A DNA stretch of 64,000 bases. Source: Sipunculus nudus (Eukaryota; Annelida; Sipuncula; Golfingiida; Sipunculidae). Position 1 is the stretch's first letter. Every line of letters begins with the position of its first letter. The notes beneath the pieces were generated by a model that had not been told where the DNA came from, searched no databases, and worked only from the letters and a program-made list of their open reading frames with translations. Made by a program: the position numbers and the translations under genes. The stretch spans positions 58,960,889 to 59,024,888 of the forward strand of contig CM049315.1 of the NCBI GenBank assembly GCA_026874595.1, in the 5' to 3' direction. Below, piece after piece: positions 38,581 through 52,049 of this stretch.

Positions 38581-38925
38581 ATTTATCCATATAATCTGCA
38601 TAAAAACAAATGGGGGTTTTCACTGGCCCATGCCATACCCCTCCACCATATATCATGGAAATGTGTGCATAGCTCAACCATTTTGACAAACAAATAACTC
38701 AACAAACAAAGAGAAATGGGTGAAACATAACGTTCAAAGAGAATCCTGCTATACACATAGGTACAGTGATCAAATCAAGAGCTTATTACTGAAAAAAAGT
38801 TCAAGACAGACATGAAACAAGTTATATGGCACACAGAAAAATGGAAAGACTTTGAGAGACAACCAGACAAGCCAAGACCTTACGGTAAAGGAAGGATCTA
38901 TGAGAAACCTCAGCAGATGATTGGA

Positions 38926-38951
38926 GTGGGGGGGGGGGGAGGGGGGGGGGG
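38926..38951 (+). repeat. Poly-G tract with one A interruption
   Basis: About 26 bases of G with a single A. Potential G-quadruplex and sequencing trouble spot. Confidence 0.9.
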
Positions 38952-41021
38952 AGCATTAATATACATGATATTCTGTTTCCTGTTGAATACAGTTGTCCTT
39001 TCCTGAGTTCATATCCTTAGGTCTCATTTAACACTGGTTTAGTTCATTGGTAACAGTTACAATGATCACATATCATGTGTGACAATGCACACTGCTCATC
39101 CAGTTCCTATCTCCTATCTGCTTTTCGCGTTTTGGTTTATTAATATGGAACAAATGCTGTATACTCCATAAAGCTTCTATTGTATTCCTGTTATTAACAT
39201 ACTGGAAAGGAAGTTTTGTTTTACATTGCTAATATGTTGATATTTCATTGTTTTATCATAATATATGTTGATAATTTTATTGATTTGTCTTTTAAAAGAT
39301 CTATAATATATTTAAAGTGGATATTTAAGTGAAGAAGGGTGTGTTGGTAGAGTAGCATTACATGTTATGTTTAGATAGACTTTTTATATATTATACTTGG
39401 TTTGCAGTTCGCAGATACTTGAATTCACTATCAGAATGTTTATCACATTGAGGTCTTGGTCACATGGCTGCTGATTATAAACGTTATATTAAATAAAGGT
39501 CTGCGACTTGGATCAGAAGACCTTGTTCAGAACACAGAATAAACTCATGTAGGATTTAACTGCTGAATCTGTCAAAACATATCTTTGAAACTTGTCACTT
39601 CATCCATGGCCTGTGGAGCTAACCATTATGGTAGCATCCCCTTGAATAAAGAAAATTGATAATAGATCCATGAAGTAAATGTCATGTTAAACCTGTCGAA
39701 GTGTTCTTTCTGATGGCCAGTATAAGTATTTATGAAAAATCACATTGATTTTCATAACTGGACAAAATTTTGAACATTTGAAATTTTTAAATGGTACACA
39801 ATTTTATGCAACCAGTAACAGCAAAAACCACTTTTAACGGACCAATATCAAAATACCTAACGATGTCTCAAAACTATTTTTGTTTTGTACGTTTTTAAAA
39901 TTAAATTAAAATTTTTTATTGAATCAAAATTAAAAAGTTCAATTCACATTAGAAAGAAACATGTTACATGAACTATGAAAAAAAACAGTTTTAGAAAGTA
40001 TCATATAGTTTGACATTAGCCCATCTAAAAGTGCTTTGCTGTTACTGGATGCTTAAAATTGTGTACCAATTAAAAGTTAAAAATTATCAAAAAATTTTGA
40101 AATTTCATAGGAAAATGATTTTGAATTTCCTTAAAACATGTGCCAATAGAAACTGCTGTGTAACAGGTTTAACATTTAATATACTTTATGAGGTATAATA
40201 CACATTTGTATCAGCTTTTGGATTGATTTAAAATTCAGCGGTTTTTGCCAGGGATGCTACAAAAGACTGACAGAACAGTGATGGTCATTCCTGAAACATT
40301 TGATATAGAGCATGGGTCTGTACATCATGACAACCCGCAGTTAAGGACCTCCCACATAGTGGAGGCTTGCATTCTCGAGTTATTTTATAAATAACCAGTA
40401 ATTTTGGTTATTAATGAATTAACCACTTTTCCCCTTTTCTTTATAATATTGACACAGGCCTGAATATTTGGCCTTGATAGAGGTAAATGCCTTGTATACA
40501 GTGCTTCTCTAGTTAATGCTGCTGCATGTATCACTGTGATGTCGGGGTGTGAAGTTTGTGTTGCTGATGGGGTGAGCTTGGAAATGAGGGGGTGGGGTAA
40601 AATGATTGAACCAGATAACACAGACAGATAGCAGACATCCCCGTGGTCGGTAAACAGGACCACCAGCTGTAGAGAGGAAGAAGTACAGACATGGGAGCTT
40701 GAGAAGATACACCTTCATAGAGTAGATCAAGAGATAAACCATACGAGAAACATATGTACTCTACACACATTTACATGAAATTAAGTTATTATGCAGAAGT
40801 GACTGAAATCATACTACGGTAGTTACTGTGTAATTGGGCAGAGTATATAGAAATATGTATATAGAAATGTATATAGAAATTATTGTGATATATCATTGCA
40901 CAATGTGAAAAAAATTAATATTAAATAAATAGTGAAAACTAAGTTGATATAGCACAATGTGAAAAAAACATACATCAAGTAGAATATAAATTAATAAGTT
41001 TTGTCTAGTGGAAGGCAAATA

Positions 41022-41183
41022 CAGTGGAACCTCACAATTACTACCACCTTTGGGACTGACCAAAGTGGTCCTATTTGTGAAATTATTGAGGTTACCTGGA
41101 TCATATATTAGGGACCGAGAATAGTTGTCATGATTGTAAGGTTGGTCGCAGTTGTGGGGTGGTCTCAAGATGGGGTTCAACTG
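41022..41183. mobile_element. Tigger-like MITE, 162 bp, complete
   Basis: Left end CAGTGGAACCTC and right end complement CAGTTGAACCCC are flanked by TA on both sides (41020-41021 and 41184-41185). CAGTNGAACC with a TA target is typical of Tigger/pogo elements. The body contains CAAAGTGGTCC and GGTGGTC words shared with the elements at 45465, 50059 and 63440. Non-coding. It sits 360 bp before coding exon 3. Confidence 0.82.
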
Positions 41184-41216
41184 TACATGGTTTAATTATA
41201 GTCTCTATCTCTCCAT

Positions 41217-41254
41217 CTGTCTGTCTGTCTCTCTCTTTCTCTCTCTCTCTCTTT
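41217..41254 (+). repeat. CTGT/CT microsatellite
   Basis: A short mixed tract, CTGTCTGTCTGTCTCTCTC onward, 290 bp upstream of the exon 3 acceptor. Confidence 0.85.
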
Positions 41255-41544
41255 TCATGTTTAGTGAAATAGTTACTCTTGAAGCTTAGCATTTTCAATA
41301 TGTGTTGTTAATATAGCACCTAGTATGAACTTTTGTCTGTATAACATTACAAGCTACCTGACATATAGAGTTAGTTAGAGGTTCTCTGTCGTACTCATGA
41401 ACAGGTGTCTTAGCTGGGTCAGATCAGGACATGTGTGCTGGTTTGACCTGTATATTGTATTGTATATTCGGTCAGGCCACTGGCCGCGGGCTATTGTAAT
41501 GGTGTTTTGAACTGTCAGTTACCCCATGTTTTGTTGTATTGCAG

Positions 41545-41590
41545 GTTATTCACCAAACAGAGGTCAACAATAGAAAAGGAGTATGGTCAG
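41545..41590 (+). CDS. FCHSD2: FCHSD/Nervous wreck-like protein, coding exon 3 (residues 40-55)
   Basis: This 46-nt exon has acceptor TTGTATTGCAG ending at 41544 and donor GTAAGC at 41591. Its first G completes the Arg codon begun in exon 2. The remaining 15 codons read LFTKQRSTIEKEYGQ, ending in phase 0. FCHSD2 and Nwk have the same pattern here (T/QF-KR-A-E-Y), with an intron after the Gln in the vertebrate gene as I remember it. The exon lies in the F-BAR first helix, where the E-K-Y pattern contributes to the dimer surface. The next exon, expected to start with a G/A-xx-KLxxQY stretch, was not found before the window ends. Confidence 0.9.
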
Positions 41591-44500
41591 GTAAGCATGT
41601 CATTGTGTCTGCCAGTGAATGTGTGTGTGTGACTGTGTTAGTGGTGGGAGTCGGTTCCTTTTTTATAATAGATCATCGGTTTGGACAAACAGATCGATGA
41701 TCGATTTTTAATCAGTTCAGACAAAAATAAAGAAATGTGCAATTATCTGTGAAACTGTCCTCTCTTAACCCAGCCGGCATGCCTTAGTAATTCTACCTGA
41801 CAAAAAGAAGTTTTTGCCTTTTTTTATATTTTCCTTTTATCACAAAGATATGCTATTCAAAGTTTCATTTTAATTAATTATAGTAATCAAGAATTAAACC
41901 ATAGTCCAGGACATCTACTTGCTGGCCCTCATGAATACTGCCGCATATCATTTTAACTTCACCACCAGCTGGGACTTTCATTTCAAAACAATTATGATGA
42001 CTGCCGACATGCATACTGGTTTCACAGGAATGCCAGAAAAATTACAGGCCAATATCATTTTTGGTAAAAATTAAAAAATAAGTAATTGAAAGCTAAAAAT
42101 ATAATTACTCATGCGGCAGCGGCAGTGGCACCTGACATCAGTTGAGGAGAATATTTCTAAGAGAATCTCGCAAAATTGGCATAGACCTGGAGAATCATTG
42201 AGCATTTTAATGCCATACTGCTCATATTTTGCAATGAATATTTTGTTAGAAAACTCTCCACTAATTCTGCAGCTCCCTGCCAGTTCACAGAGGTTTAATA
42301 AGTCCTCCCTTCTCTCATCTACCGTGTCATACTAAGTTATATACGGAGGTTATTTGGGAACACAGGTCATTACATGAAGCGCGGAATGTTTTAAAAAATC
42401 TGGAAGGGTAATTTTTGCCTATAACATAAAGACATTCTGGTAAAAACAATCATGAGTACGATGTAATCGATAGTTGCCTTTTGTAATCGAGCGCTTGAAA
42501 GAGGCAGCAAACCGACTGACTTTAAAAAAAACTCGATGATCGGCCCACCACTAGACTGTGTGTAATTGTAACAAACCAACCCTATTATTACTGGCACCCG
42601 TCTCATGAAATCACAGTAGTAATAATCATATTAGTTAGTAGTTGTAGGAATCATTTGTAAAATCATATTCGATGATTGAGAAAAAAAAAATTAAAGATGA
42701 TTGTTGATTGATTGATTATTTTATGTTCAATCTGTTTTACCCAGAAATTTACTGTGGATTATCATACCAAAATTATTGACCTAGTAAATTTAATCTTAGA
42801 ACTTGTATATCATGCTGCAAGCTCAAGGTCATGGCCAGCTTATTGATACATTTTTGATGCACAAGGTTAAGTTTTAATGCTGTTTTCTGTTTTGTGCCAT
42901 GTCTTTTATATATCTTTGACAAAATAAGAATCTTTTATCTGGATATGAATATGACTTCTTTGGATGAACATTCTAATAATTTATTATCAAATATGCAAAT
43001 ATGCAATTGATTAAATCGGTTATAAAAGAAAAGACCAATCAACGATATAATTGATGAATTTGCACACCACTATTAGATACCATAATAATTATGATAGTAT
43101 TGTTTCAAAAACTCATACCAGACCAATGCTATCACCCCTTTTATGAACACAATAAAGTCTTTAATAATTAAGTAGTAAAAGAGTAGACCATCTGATATAG
43201 CCAACTATAATGTTTTGAACTCTTTTTGAACTGTGTTATGTGTGTGAGTCAGTACATGATTGTCTGTCAGTACTTAGTATACATGAACAGAATTCTTGAC
43301 TTTGAGTGGTTATGGTATATTTATCAGAATTGATTAAACTACCGTAGGTTTGATTTTAAAAATGATGTGTATTAATGTCTTCACTAACTAAATAGTTTAA
43401 TATATACAAAAATCCATGAAAAGCTCAAGGAATGTTTTTTTTATGCAGCAATGCGATCTGAGAAATAACTCATGGCTGAATTTAAGGCCAATCTTTACAA
43501 AATGGGCAAGTTCTAGCCATGCTATATAAGTAATATGCGTTGAAATTTCTGGTGGGTGATTACCATGGTAACCTCAGGGTAAACAATGGAGAAAGCAGAT
43601 GTAGCAGACATTTTAAGACAGAGAAAACAGAATTAAAACAGATGGGATCCATGCAATGGATAAAAGACTCCCAGAACATTAGGCACTTAACTAAAAATAT
43701 AGGCTGTTGAGCTTCAGTTAACAGAGGTTTTCATGGCACGCATACAGTGCTGGCGGACACTCTGGCTCAAGGATGTATTGTTTAGAAAGATAATCTGTAG
43801 CTGTGTGGTTACGCTGCCTGAGCAGTTAGCGGATAAAGTACCATTAAAGGTGTGCGTCCCATGGTGGGAGGAAGCACACCCATCTAAGAGGAGCAAGATT
43901 GTGTGGATGAGGATGGGGCACCATGTGGAGATGGGGATGTTGCATCTGAGGGCCTCTAATTGCAGGCAGCCGGTTTTACTCTGCGTTAAATGACCAGACA
44001 GCAATGTGGGCTTGTGAAAACAATGCCCACATCACTTTCCTGCAGTTCCCAAAGTTTTCATGCTCACAGGATGAGCTATATGGCCAGATAACTGCATTTT
44101 CCTGGTTTTATGAATATGTGGCAAGAATCCAAGCCAAGGCTACGACTGATGTAATAGCTACATCGTTGTAAAACTGCGTACAGTATGTGACCCCTGTGAC
44201 CCCTAACATTGTGTGTTTGTAAGCAGTATGCCATGGAGCTCCATGCCAAACTGCAAGGTTTGTGTTGGTGGTACTTATTCCCTCGTGAAGAAGCACAGTT
44301 TGCCATGTGACCTTTGATCTTCATCTCATTATGTCCAGGTGCATTATGGGTACTTTTTGCCGTGGGGAAGCAGCAGGTTCTTTTTAGCAGCCACTCCAGA
44401 TTGTGGCCCTTGTAGAACCCTGACCAGGTGTGCTTCATAAAAATGAAATTCCGGAACCTGACACACAAGTGCAGCAGCTACAAGGGCTCATCAGGATTGC

Positions 44501-45464
44501 CATACCAATCCAAAAATTCAATTAATCCTCTTGACATCTACATTTCCGATTGAGTGGTTCTGCTTAAAGAAGTCAGTTATCCTTATTAACATAAAGACTT
44601 TTATATGTCATTTAGTGCTTTCACTATGGGAGCCTGTAGGCGTTACAATTTTTTCCAGTTATATACTTGATTTTCCTCCTTGATACATAGTTTACCAGCC
44701 TTGATATACCAGTATTCTCCAGGAAAGTGTGAGATTGACATATTGGCAGGTGGTATGTTCATTTGTCTTCACCTTAAACAGGTTCATTAACTTGGGGAAA
44801 TTACCCCACAAATAGAATGCCACTGTACACATTCATCATGGTACTGTGGTCTTGTAGTGATAGCAAAGTAGTTACACGTAACCAGCCCGGTGCACAAATT
44901 ACAAATTGTTGTCTTCTTTCATTACAGTGTCCAATGTCATGTTAATTTAAATTAAATGATTATATTTATTGATATTAAACCAAAACATAGTTTTTAACAG
45001 ATCTACAACCCTAAATGATATTTTGATTTTCTCTAGTCTTATAGTTATATATTTATGCATGTGTGTATGTCTATATACACTAAAAAAAAAGTTATATTCC
45101 AGTTTAATTTTTCGTGTGAACCTGCTTCACCCTTCAATTCTTGTATCAACATGTTTGTATTCATTCTTACAGACTGTGATTATGCTCAGTAATCACATCT
45201 GTCGGCTATTGTTGTGCGTTATCAACACGTAATCTTTAAATAAAAAGAGCAAGCTTGGGTTAATTTTACATGGGACCGGCAGATTATGAACATATAACTG
45301 ATAAGGGCTGGTACATGGCTAATTAAGAATTTGTATAAATGAAAAAATCAGTCCCTTAATATTCTTTGCATCTAGATAAGCACACTGTGAGAAGATAAAC
45401 ACAGCTGCCACCATGATTTGAAGGTAAAAATCTGTGGTTTATTTTCTCATGTTAAAATCATGTA

Positions 45465-45586
45465 CAGTGGAATCACAAAATTAAGCAAAGTCTGACAAAA
45501 ACGGTGATAAAGAATTGGGACTGAAAAAGTGGTCGTTATTTGAGATGGTCACTAAACTGAGGTGGTCACAAGGCCAGGTTTGACTG
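45465..45586. mobile_element. Tigger-like MITE, 122 bp
   Basis: CAGTGGAATCAC at the left and GGTTTGACTG at the right are flanked by TA (45463-45464 and 45587-45588). The body repeats AGTGGTCG, GATGGTCAC and GGTGGTCAC. Confidence 0.75.
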
Positions 45587-48010
45587 TACTTTGGGATCCA
45601 CAGCTAGTTACTGGACATGTTAACCAGGTGGATAAAGGAATCGTAGCAATATGAAGCCAAATGAGCGGTTATTCATGCTCCCAGCAGCTTGTGACATGCA
45701 TTTAGTTATCAGTGTTATCTGAGATATCTCCCGCAGGTCTGAATCAGATGTCTTATTTCATTAACATTATTAACATAAAAACCATGATTATACTTGTTCC
45801 CACTCATTTAGATGAAGGTTACTGGTTATTTAGTAGCAGCTAACTATATGTACATAATGCATGTACTGTGCTGGTTATTATATTTGTGTAAAAATATCTA
45901 TCTCAGAGACCTCTCTGCAATGGGTAAAATGTTCTCAAAAAGTTGCATGAAGAATACATATAAATATATCAGGTTATATGTTGGTTTAACAATGCAGTTG
46001 TACCCACACCTAGATGATCATGATGACAGTTTGTGAAATGAATCAGTTATTTCCATATAAAAAATGCATTTCCCAAATATATGCATGTATATTACTGGCA
46101 ATAATGTAATTGGACAAATCGTATTTATTTTGGAAAGCCGTCCAAAAACATGATTTGTACAAAAAACTGCATAAATAGTACTTATATATATCAGTTGATT
46201 AGGCAGCTGTGTCCACATATCAATTATTATAACGATTGTTTATTTAACAATTCAGACAATTTGATAACATGATCGTACAATCATAAATATTGTATATGAT
46301 AGTGATTATGGTACTCTAGCTAAATGATGGTTTTGACATAAAGCAGCCATTAAATTAACACATAACTTTCACAGAATAACATTTGCATATACACTGCTAA
46401 CAGTATACAGTGGTTCCCCCATGAATGTTCAGTCACTAAAGAAGTCTTGTATGTGGGCCTTCACACTTAACCTGTAGGGTCATGGCCTTCACAGGTGTTT
46501 ATACGGGATACATATTTATCCAAGCATTCAAGGAGGCTGCACACCTGAGGAATTCCTGTTACCATGACATCCCAAGGTGATGCTGGTGCTCGCTTTATTG
46601 CCATGCTAGTTGCTCCCTCCTTTACTGAAGAGCTTGTATTCATTACGTCTATAAGGAGGAGCAGTTATCAGAGGCAGCCACCTTCACTGGTATAATTTCC
46701 TCCTTCACTAAGAGGACGTGCATGTGTATACCTGGTACAGAAGAGTCTATATAACATATATATATGTTTTCATTCCTGGAATGTCTGAGATGTGCTGGAG
46801 CCTGTCATTTTATTGTTCCCTCTACATTCCTGGTTAGCTTTTGCTTTTATGATTATAGCTATTTGGTCTTTGTGATATTATGATTCTGCTGCTTACGTGA
46901 CTTTTTCTGTTGGCCTTTGACATTTTTTTTTGTTTTATCACCATCTTTGATCATTAGGATGTGTTCTTAGTTCTCTGGGAACACTGTATGTCAGCACCAC
47001 AAGATAACTTATATATTATCTATCCTTAGGTATGAGCTAAGGATATCAAAATTTTATAATTTAATTATGTAATGTTAAGGTAAGTAAAATAAATGTTTAT
47101 TTATCTGAATCAATTGTCCCTTCAATTTTTCTTGAGTCATAATTTTATTTAAAAAGTTTTAATTCCTTTGCAAAATAGGTGTTTCTCTGTATGTGAGCTT
47201 TTGGTAATTTCTTTTTATATCAAATGGTCCATGGTACAGAACTTGCAGTTTTGACATGTTTACTGTGTCAGGATCCATAGGTCAATGGAATGTCTGCCGC
47301 TGTCTGGTTTATAGGTTTGTGTTTAGACTCATAAAAAGTTCTTGTCCTCGTCAGTCCGCTGGTGTAGATAGCCATCTTCTAATATAATGAAAAAGTATGA
47401 TTAAGCCCGCTTGAAATTTTTTTTTTAAATCTTAAAAAAACTTAATTTAAAGTTTATAGTTTTCTATACAATTTATCTCAAAGTACAGTGTGTGAAGCTC
47501 TCGAATAAAAACTCTGACACCACCATCGTAACAATCCACTGGATTCATGTGAGAATTTGAATCACTTATCTTGTGTTGGTTTATGTCGGTGAGTATCAGA
47601 ATGGGCTGTAAGTTCAGGATAGGTCATAATATGTAATTACCCCAGGGAGACCAGTTTACCGTGAGGTGCGGGAGCATTAGTCTGAGTTGATGTACAGCCT
47701 GTCTCAGGTGCATCCTGGGAAGGGACAATGTCAGATTATGTGTGATTGAGGGTTACTGAGGTGACGGACAGATAGCTGCCACGGAAGACACATATCTTAG
47801 GCCACACACAAAAACAAATTATTTGGTTTACAAACTCTTGGGCCAAAAAACATGGAGGAATTTTTTTGTTGCTAAAACTTTACCAATGGAGATAGACTAT
47901 GTGGAATTCTGCCAGCTTACAATAATAGAAAAAATGTGCTTTAATTCATAGAATAATGCACAGGAAGAATATTAAGTTCAGTCTGTTTCCATGATACCTC
48001 TATGCATGAG

Positions 48011-48090
48011 TACAGTAAAACCTCTCCCGACAGCCACGTCAATTTTGCGACCACCTCGTAATAGCAACCCCTTTTTCAAGGTCCCAACTC
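48011..48090 (+). mobile_element. Tigger-like MITE, left part only
   Basis: TACAGTAAAACCTCTCCC followed by GCGACCACCTCG. It resembles the left half of the GGTGGTC MITEs; no right end is visible. Confidence 0.5.
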
Positions 48091-48983
48091 TTTTTTGCTC
48101 TTAATATCTATGCTCTTTACACAGCGCTTTACCTATAGGCCTACTACCTACATGTATATCATAAGCGCTGTTTGTTTTGACCTCATATCCTGAATCACTA
48201 TACCAGAGGGGAGCACTGTATATTGGTCCAATCAGATGAGACCCTGTGCTGGAAGACAAAATGGTTTACCAGCCAAGACAGGAATACATGGAGCCAATGT
48301 TGTTCATTTTGTTTGAGTGACAGCTCATCGCCTTGGAAACAGTTTGAACATGCCACAGACTCAGAGAGAATGGCCCAACATGGGGTTTCTGGGCGGAGCC
48401 TGATGCCTGTCGAGTGTTTGTTGACTGGCATTTGGTTGGCTGCTTGTCACATCAGCAGTTTTGTCAACAGACAGGCCCACCACCTGGTGTTTAAGTGCAT
48501 CATAAACGGTCAAAGTAGGCAGCGGGAAAATCAGGAGCTTCTTTAGAAGCGCAAGATTTCCACTGCCTCCGAAGCGTATTAATATCAGACCTTGCCCAGA
48601 TGACAACCTTGTAACTAAGACCACTATATCAAGGTCACATTGGTGGTTATGTTTTAAGGTTTTTGATGGACTAAGAAGAGACAAGAACACTAGTCAGCAA
48701 AATAACAGAGTTTTTGTTGCTTGTTCTCAAGAACAACTTTATCTGTCATTCTTTAACAGTCATTATTTTCTGTGTGGCCTTATTTTTCAGCAAAAACTAT
48801 ATTTTTAGAGGGTTTCATACAGTATTGTAAATTGGGTAAGTGGAGTCATAAAATTTTATGCTCTGAAGGTTACATGTTGCCAAGCAATATGGTATGTTGA
48901 AACTTTTAAGTACTGCAGAAATTCGTCCAGTTGACTCAGTGACTGTTAGTCAGAAGACTGGCCTCATTTCCAACTAGCAGTAT

Positions 48984-49235
48984 ATATCGTCAATTCCGTC
49001 ATGTGACTTGTGACATCCAGGTTTCAGTCTGTTTGCAAAATGGAAAGGTCATGTGAGGTCAAGGTGTGATAAGGACACAGAATATGATAAGAAGGTACTC
49101 CAAAGACCTTCTCAATGCAGGGACCTGTCTGTTAAGAGTTTGGTGGCTGCTAGACACAAACCTCCCTAGTAGAAGCCGGAGGAATACTCAGGGGATGACC
49201 ACACCCTCATCCTTCAAATAAAAGTAGGATCCTAT
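48984..49235. repeat. Dispersed repeat, copy 2 of 2
   Basis: Matches 124-390 in order: ACTTGTGACATCCAGGTTTC, AGTCTGTTTGCAAAATGG, GTCAAGG, TAGAAGCCGGAGG, GGGGATGACC and CCCTCATCC. Class unknown. Confidence 0.6.
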
Positions 49236-50058
49236 TTGCAGATATTTGGACAACATTTTATTTGTAAAGTTTTTATCTTTGTCATACTCACATAGCAAGA
49301 AATCTGAACTCTTACTGTTGAATAAAAATTATGCAGCATAATTTCTAAATATACTTTGCTGATTAGAAAAAATATCAAGGATATTCATACTCTGAAATTT
49401 TTATTGTATGATTATGCTTTGTAATAACTAAATAGTTTACATTTCCATACATGGTATTATATTTATAGATGACAGCCCACATTTTGTTGATCTGTTGAAA
49501 AATTGCACACTTAAGTTGTGTGTTGGGTTTTAGAGATCACTGATTAATAAAAATATATGGTAACTGAGGAATAAATATATTTTCGTGCATGTTCACATAG
49601 TGCCAGGGTCTGTGGTTTTAGTTGTTGTCGTTTTATTGCTCAGGAGAATGATCCTGAGCTTTGATGGATTCTTCTGTCCAAATGCCAGGTTCATTCCAGT
49701 CTGCTGTCCTGGCTGCTGTCGTATCATCTGCCTGTATAAGCCATGGGAGGCAGATATATTGGCTGGTGTTTGAGGCTGATGATAGGGATGCGGTGGAATA
49801 AATCTGCTTGATACCATTAAAGATGCAGGAAAACAGACATTCCTCCTCCTTCTCTGCCCAGCATCATTTAAGACAAAATAACTGTATATAACCAAGTGTG
49901 AAGGACTTTATTCTTTTATCTGCACAATAACTATATATATTTAAAGTGGCTTTGGATTGATTAATCATAAAAATTGGAAAGATGTTTCAGGAAATATGTT
50001 TTCAGGAGAAATCACATGTTTATCCTATTTTCACATCTTTTTCCTACTTAAAGAATAA

Positions 50059-50199
50059 ACAGTGAAATCTTGGTAACACAACCACCTGCAAGACCAGCCA
50101 GAGTGGTGGTGTTAGTGGGGTGGTCGTCTAAGGGGGGTGGTCATCTTAGTGGGGGTGGTCATCACAGGGGAGTGGTCATTGGGTGAGATTTCACTCTAT
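50059..50199. mobile_element. GGTGGTC-rich MITE (Tigger-like, diverged ends)
   Basis: ACAGTGAAATCTTGG at the left is complemented by GAGATTTCACTCT at the right. The body has at least five GGTGGTC/AGTGGTC words in tandem, more than the related elements. The TA flank is not clear on the left. Confidence 0.65.
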
Positions 50200-51589
50200 A
50201 TCAATGAGCATTTGATTGAACTGTCTATTGAATTTGGATGAATGTAACCAAACATTAAGAATGATAAATTGATATGTTATTTTTTAGCCTCATGCGTTTC
50301 AAAGTTTATAATGCACAGGGCCTGGAATAAGCTAGAGGTCGTTAACTGTAATCATGCAAGCATGGATGTCTGACGTTCTATCACAATTTTGCTGTTGTGT
50401 CTTTTATAAGGCACTGGCATGGATTGAAGCAGGAACCCCTCATTTTGTCTCAACCCCATCACCTTTTTCCTGAGCTTAACTATCATCCTTATTGAGACTG
50501 AAGGTGTCATACTGTGTGTCAATCTTAACACATTCAAGGTCATACATGTGTCTGCACTAAATATGTTGGCAGCTGCAAATTAAACTGATGGCAGAGAAGG
50601 GAATATTAAATAGATACAAATGAAATCAGAGTAATCCGTTGTTTTCATGTGATGGAGCCCAGACAACATCTTGAGGCTTTAGTTAAAACAATATACATAT
50701 AGAGGTTATCACAAAAAATATATATTCACCATATCTCTTGCATAACCAAATAACATTGTCAAATGATGTAAATTACTGTTGTGGTAGATCCACCATATAC
50801 ATGTTTTTCCTTATTTCAAAGGTTTATTGCAGTTATAAATTTCTAGACCGTTAATTAATTAGGAATCCCAAGACCCTGAGGATGAAAACAAAAAGTCTTT
50901 TTATAACTCAGTTCAAGTTAACGACACTTCTTTAACTTGTATTATCTACTTGCCCAGGCAGTTCCACCTGTCACATAATTAAGATACAGAGAAACTGTGT
51001 TGATAACACAGGAAGTGTTCAGCAGTAAATTTATTGAAAAAGAGCAAGGTTCACCAATATATTTACTGGAGGATGACAGGAATGACATTAATATTGCATG
51101 GGGAGCGTTCTGAGGGAACAGTTTCAGTATGAACTCAAGGGAAATTAGTTTCAAGTCAGATTCAATTTAAAAGAAATAATTTAAAGCCTTCTCTCTGTAA
51201 CAGCAATAACCAGGCGGTTCAGTTATAGGGCTTTTCCTAATTGTAAATGTGCATTTATCATTTACTTTTGATGTTATTCATTGATTCCTGGATTCCTGTG
51301 TCTATTAATTTGCCTGACACACCTGTTTTACTTTCTCTTGATGAGGCTTTTTCCTGTTATTTGGTTGGTCCATTCAGTTTATCAGATGCCTTTCACAGAT
51401 GCAGCAATTGTTTTATGGTGTCACCATCAGCTGTTGATTTTCTCTGGAGAAGATGACCTTTTCAAATCTACAGAGAAAGTTTTGTGGTGTCATGGACCTT
51501 TGGCAACTGCCTTACAAGGCCTGTCATATGATGGAAGTGTTCTGGTATACCTACCATCCATCCCACTTTCCGGCCTTTAACTTTTAGTG

Positions 51590-52049
51590 TCACTGCAATA
51601 GCTTACTTGGACTTGAATGGATTTTCACGAAACTCACCATAACTTTTTACCAACAAATAGTCTCACCTGAGTTCGATTATGGGCAACGTCCACTCATATT
51701 TAATAAGGTCACGGGTCACTAGGCCACTTTGTGGTGTCACCGTGATAACTTATGAAGAATATGAAGGATTTTGATAAAACTCATCAGAAATGTTAATCAA
51801 TAAAATATCTCGCTAAGTTCAATTTCCAGCATAATTCATGCATATTTAATGAGGTCAGAGGTCACTGCACTCTGGAGGCACCTTGGTGAGTTACCAAAAT
51901 CCTATGGATTTTCATTTAACTCATTTTACATATTTACTATTAAGGTTTCTCACCTGAATTTCCTTTTCATAAAAATTCAGGCATATCTTATGAGGTCAGA
52001 GGTCACCAGATACACGATGGGTGTAATATTCACGTTTGCGGTGCTCTTG
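51590..52049 (+). mobile_element. Repeat of ~144-bp units with DR1 motifs, 5' end unclear
   Basis: Three degenerate units, each with TTTTCA/GATAAAACTCA..., AATTCA..., CATATTTAATGAGGTC or a variant, carry AGGTCA-N-AGGTCA-like sites. These are at 51706 (second half GGGTCA), 51852 and 51993 (both perfect). The 3' end GCGGTGCTCTTG, then TTTT, has the CTTG|T end of the Helentron-like elements. It appears to be a distant relative of the 9961-11696 repeat. The left border may extend to about 51410, where GGTGTCACC occurs. Confidence 0.55.

Larger units (their letters stand above)
7961..41544 (+). other. FCHSD2: Intron 2 of the FCHSD-like gene (~33.6 kb)
   Basis: This very long phase-2 intron runs from donor GTGAGT at 7961 to acceptor TTGCAG ending at 41544. 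I found no further exon in it that keeps frame and resembles the family. Most recognisable content is mobile DNA, listed separately. Stretches without any recognised feature include 8936-9960, 11697-12736, 15813-16942, 18329-20224, 20481-22344, 22548-22954, 28364-29092, 29210-30789, 31086-31865, 32067-33529, 33701-35060, 36596-38096 and 38952-41021. They are AT-rich with only short chance ORFs. Confidence 0.8.

Noticed and set aside
44226-44259. Possible FCHSD exon 4 reading QYAMELHAKLQ between AG and GTTTGT, loosely like an F-BAR helix.
   Set aside because: The family continues after the exon 3 Gln with a Gly/Ala-x-x-KL-x-x-QY pattern that is not matched. The donor is weak, and on the other strand the region is open for longer. 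Probably chance.
43714-44468. Open frames of 86-130 codons on both strands.
   Set aside because: No recognisable domain, no splice context and no start context. The strands are open together, which is typical of chance or decayed repeat DNA.
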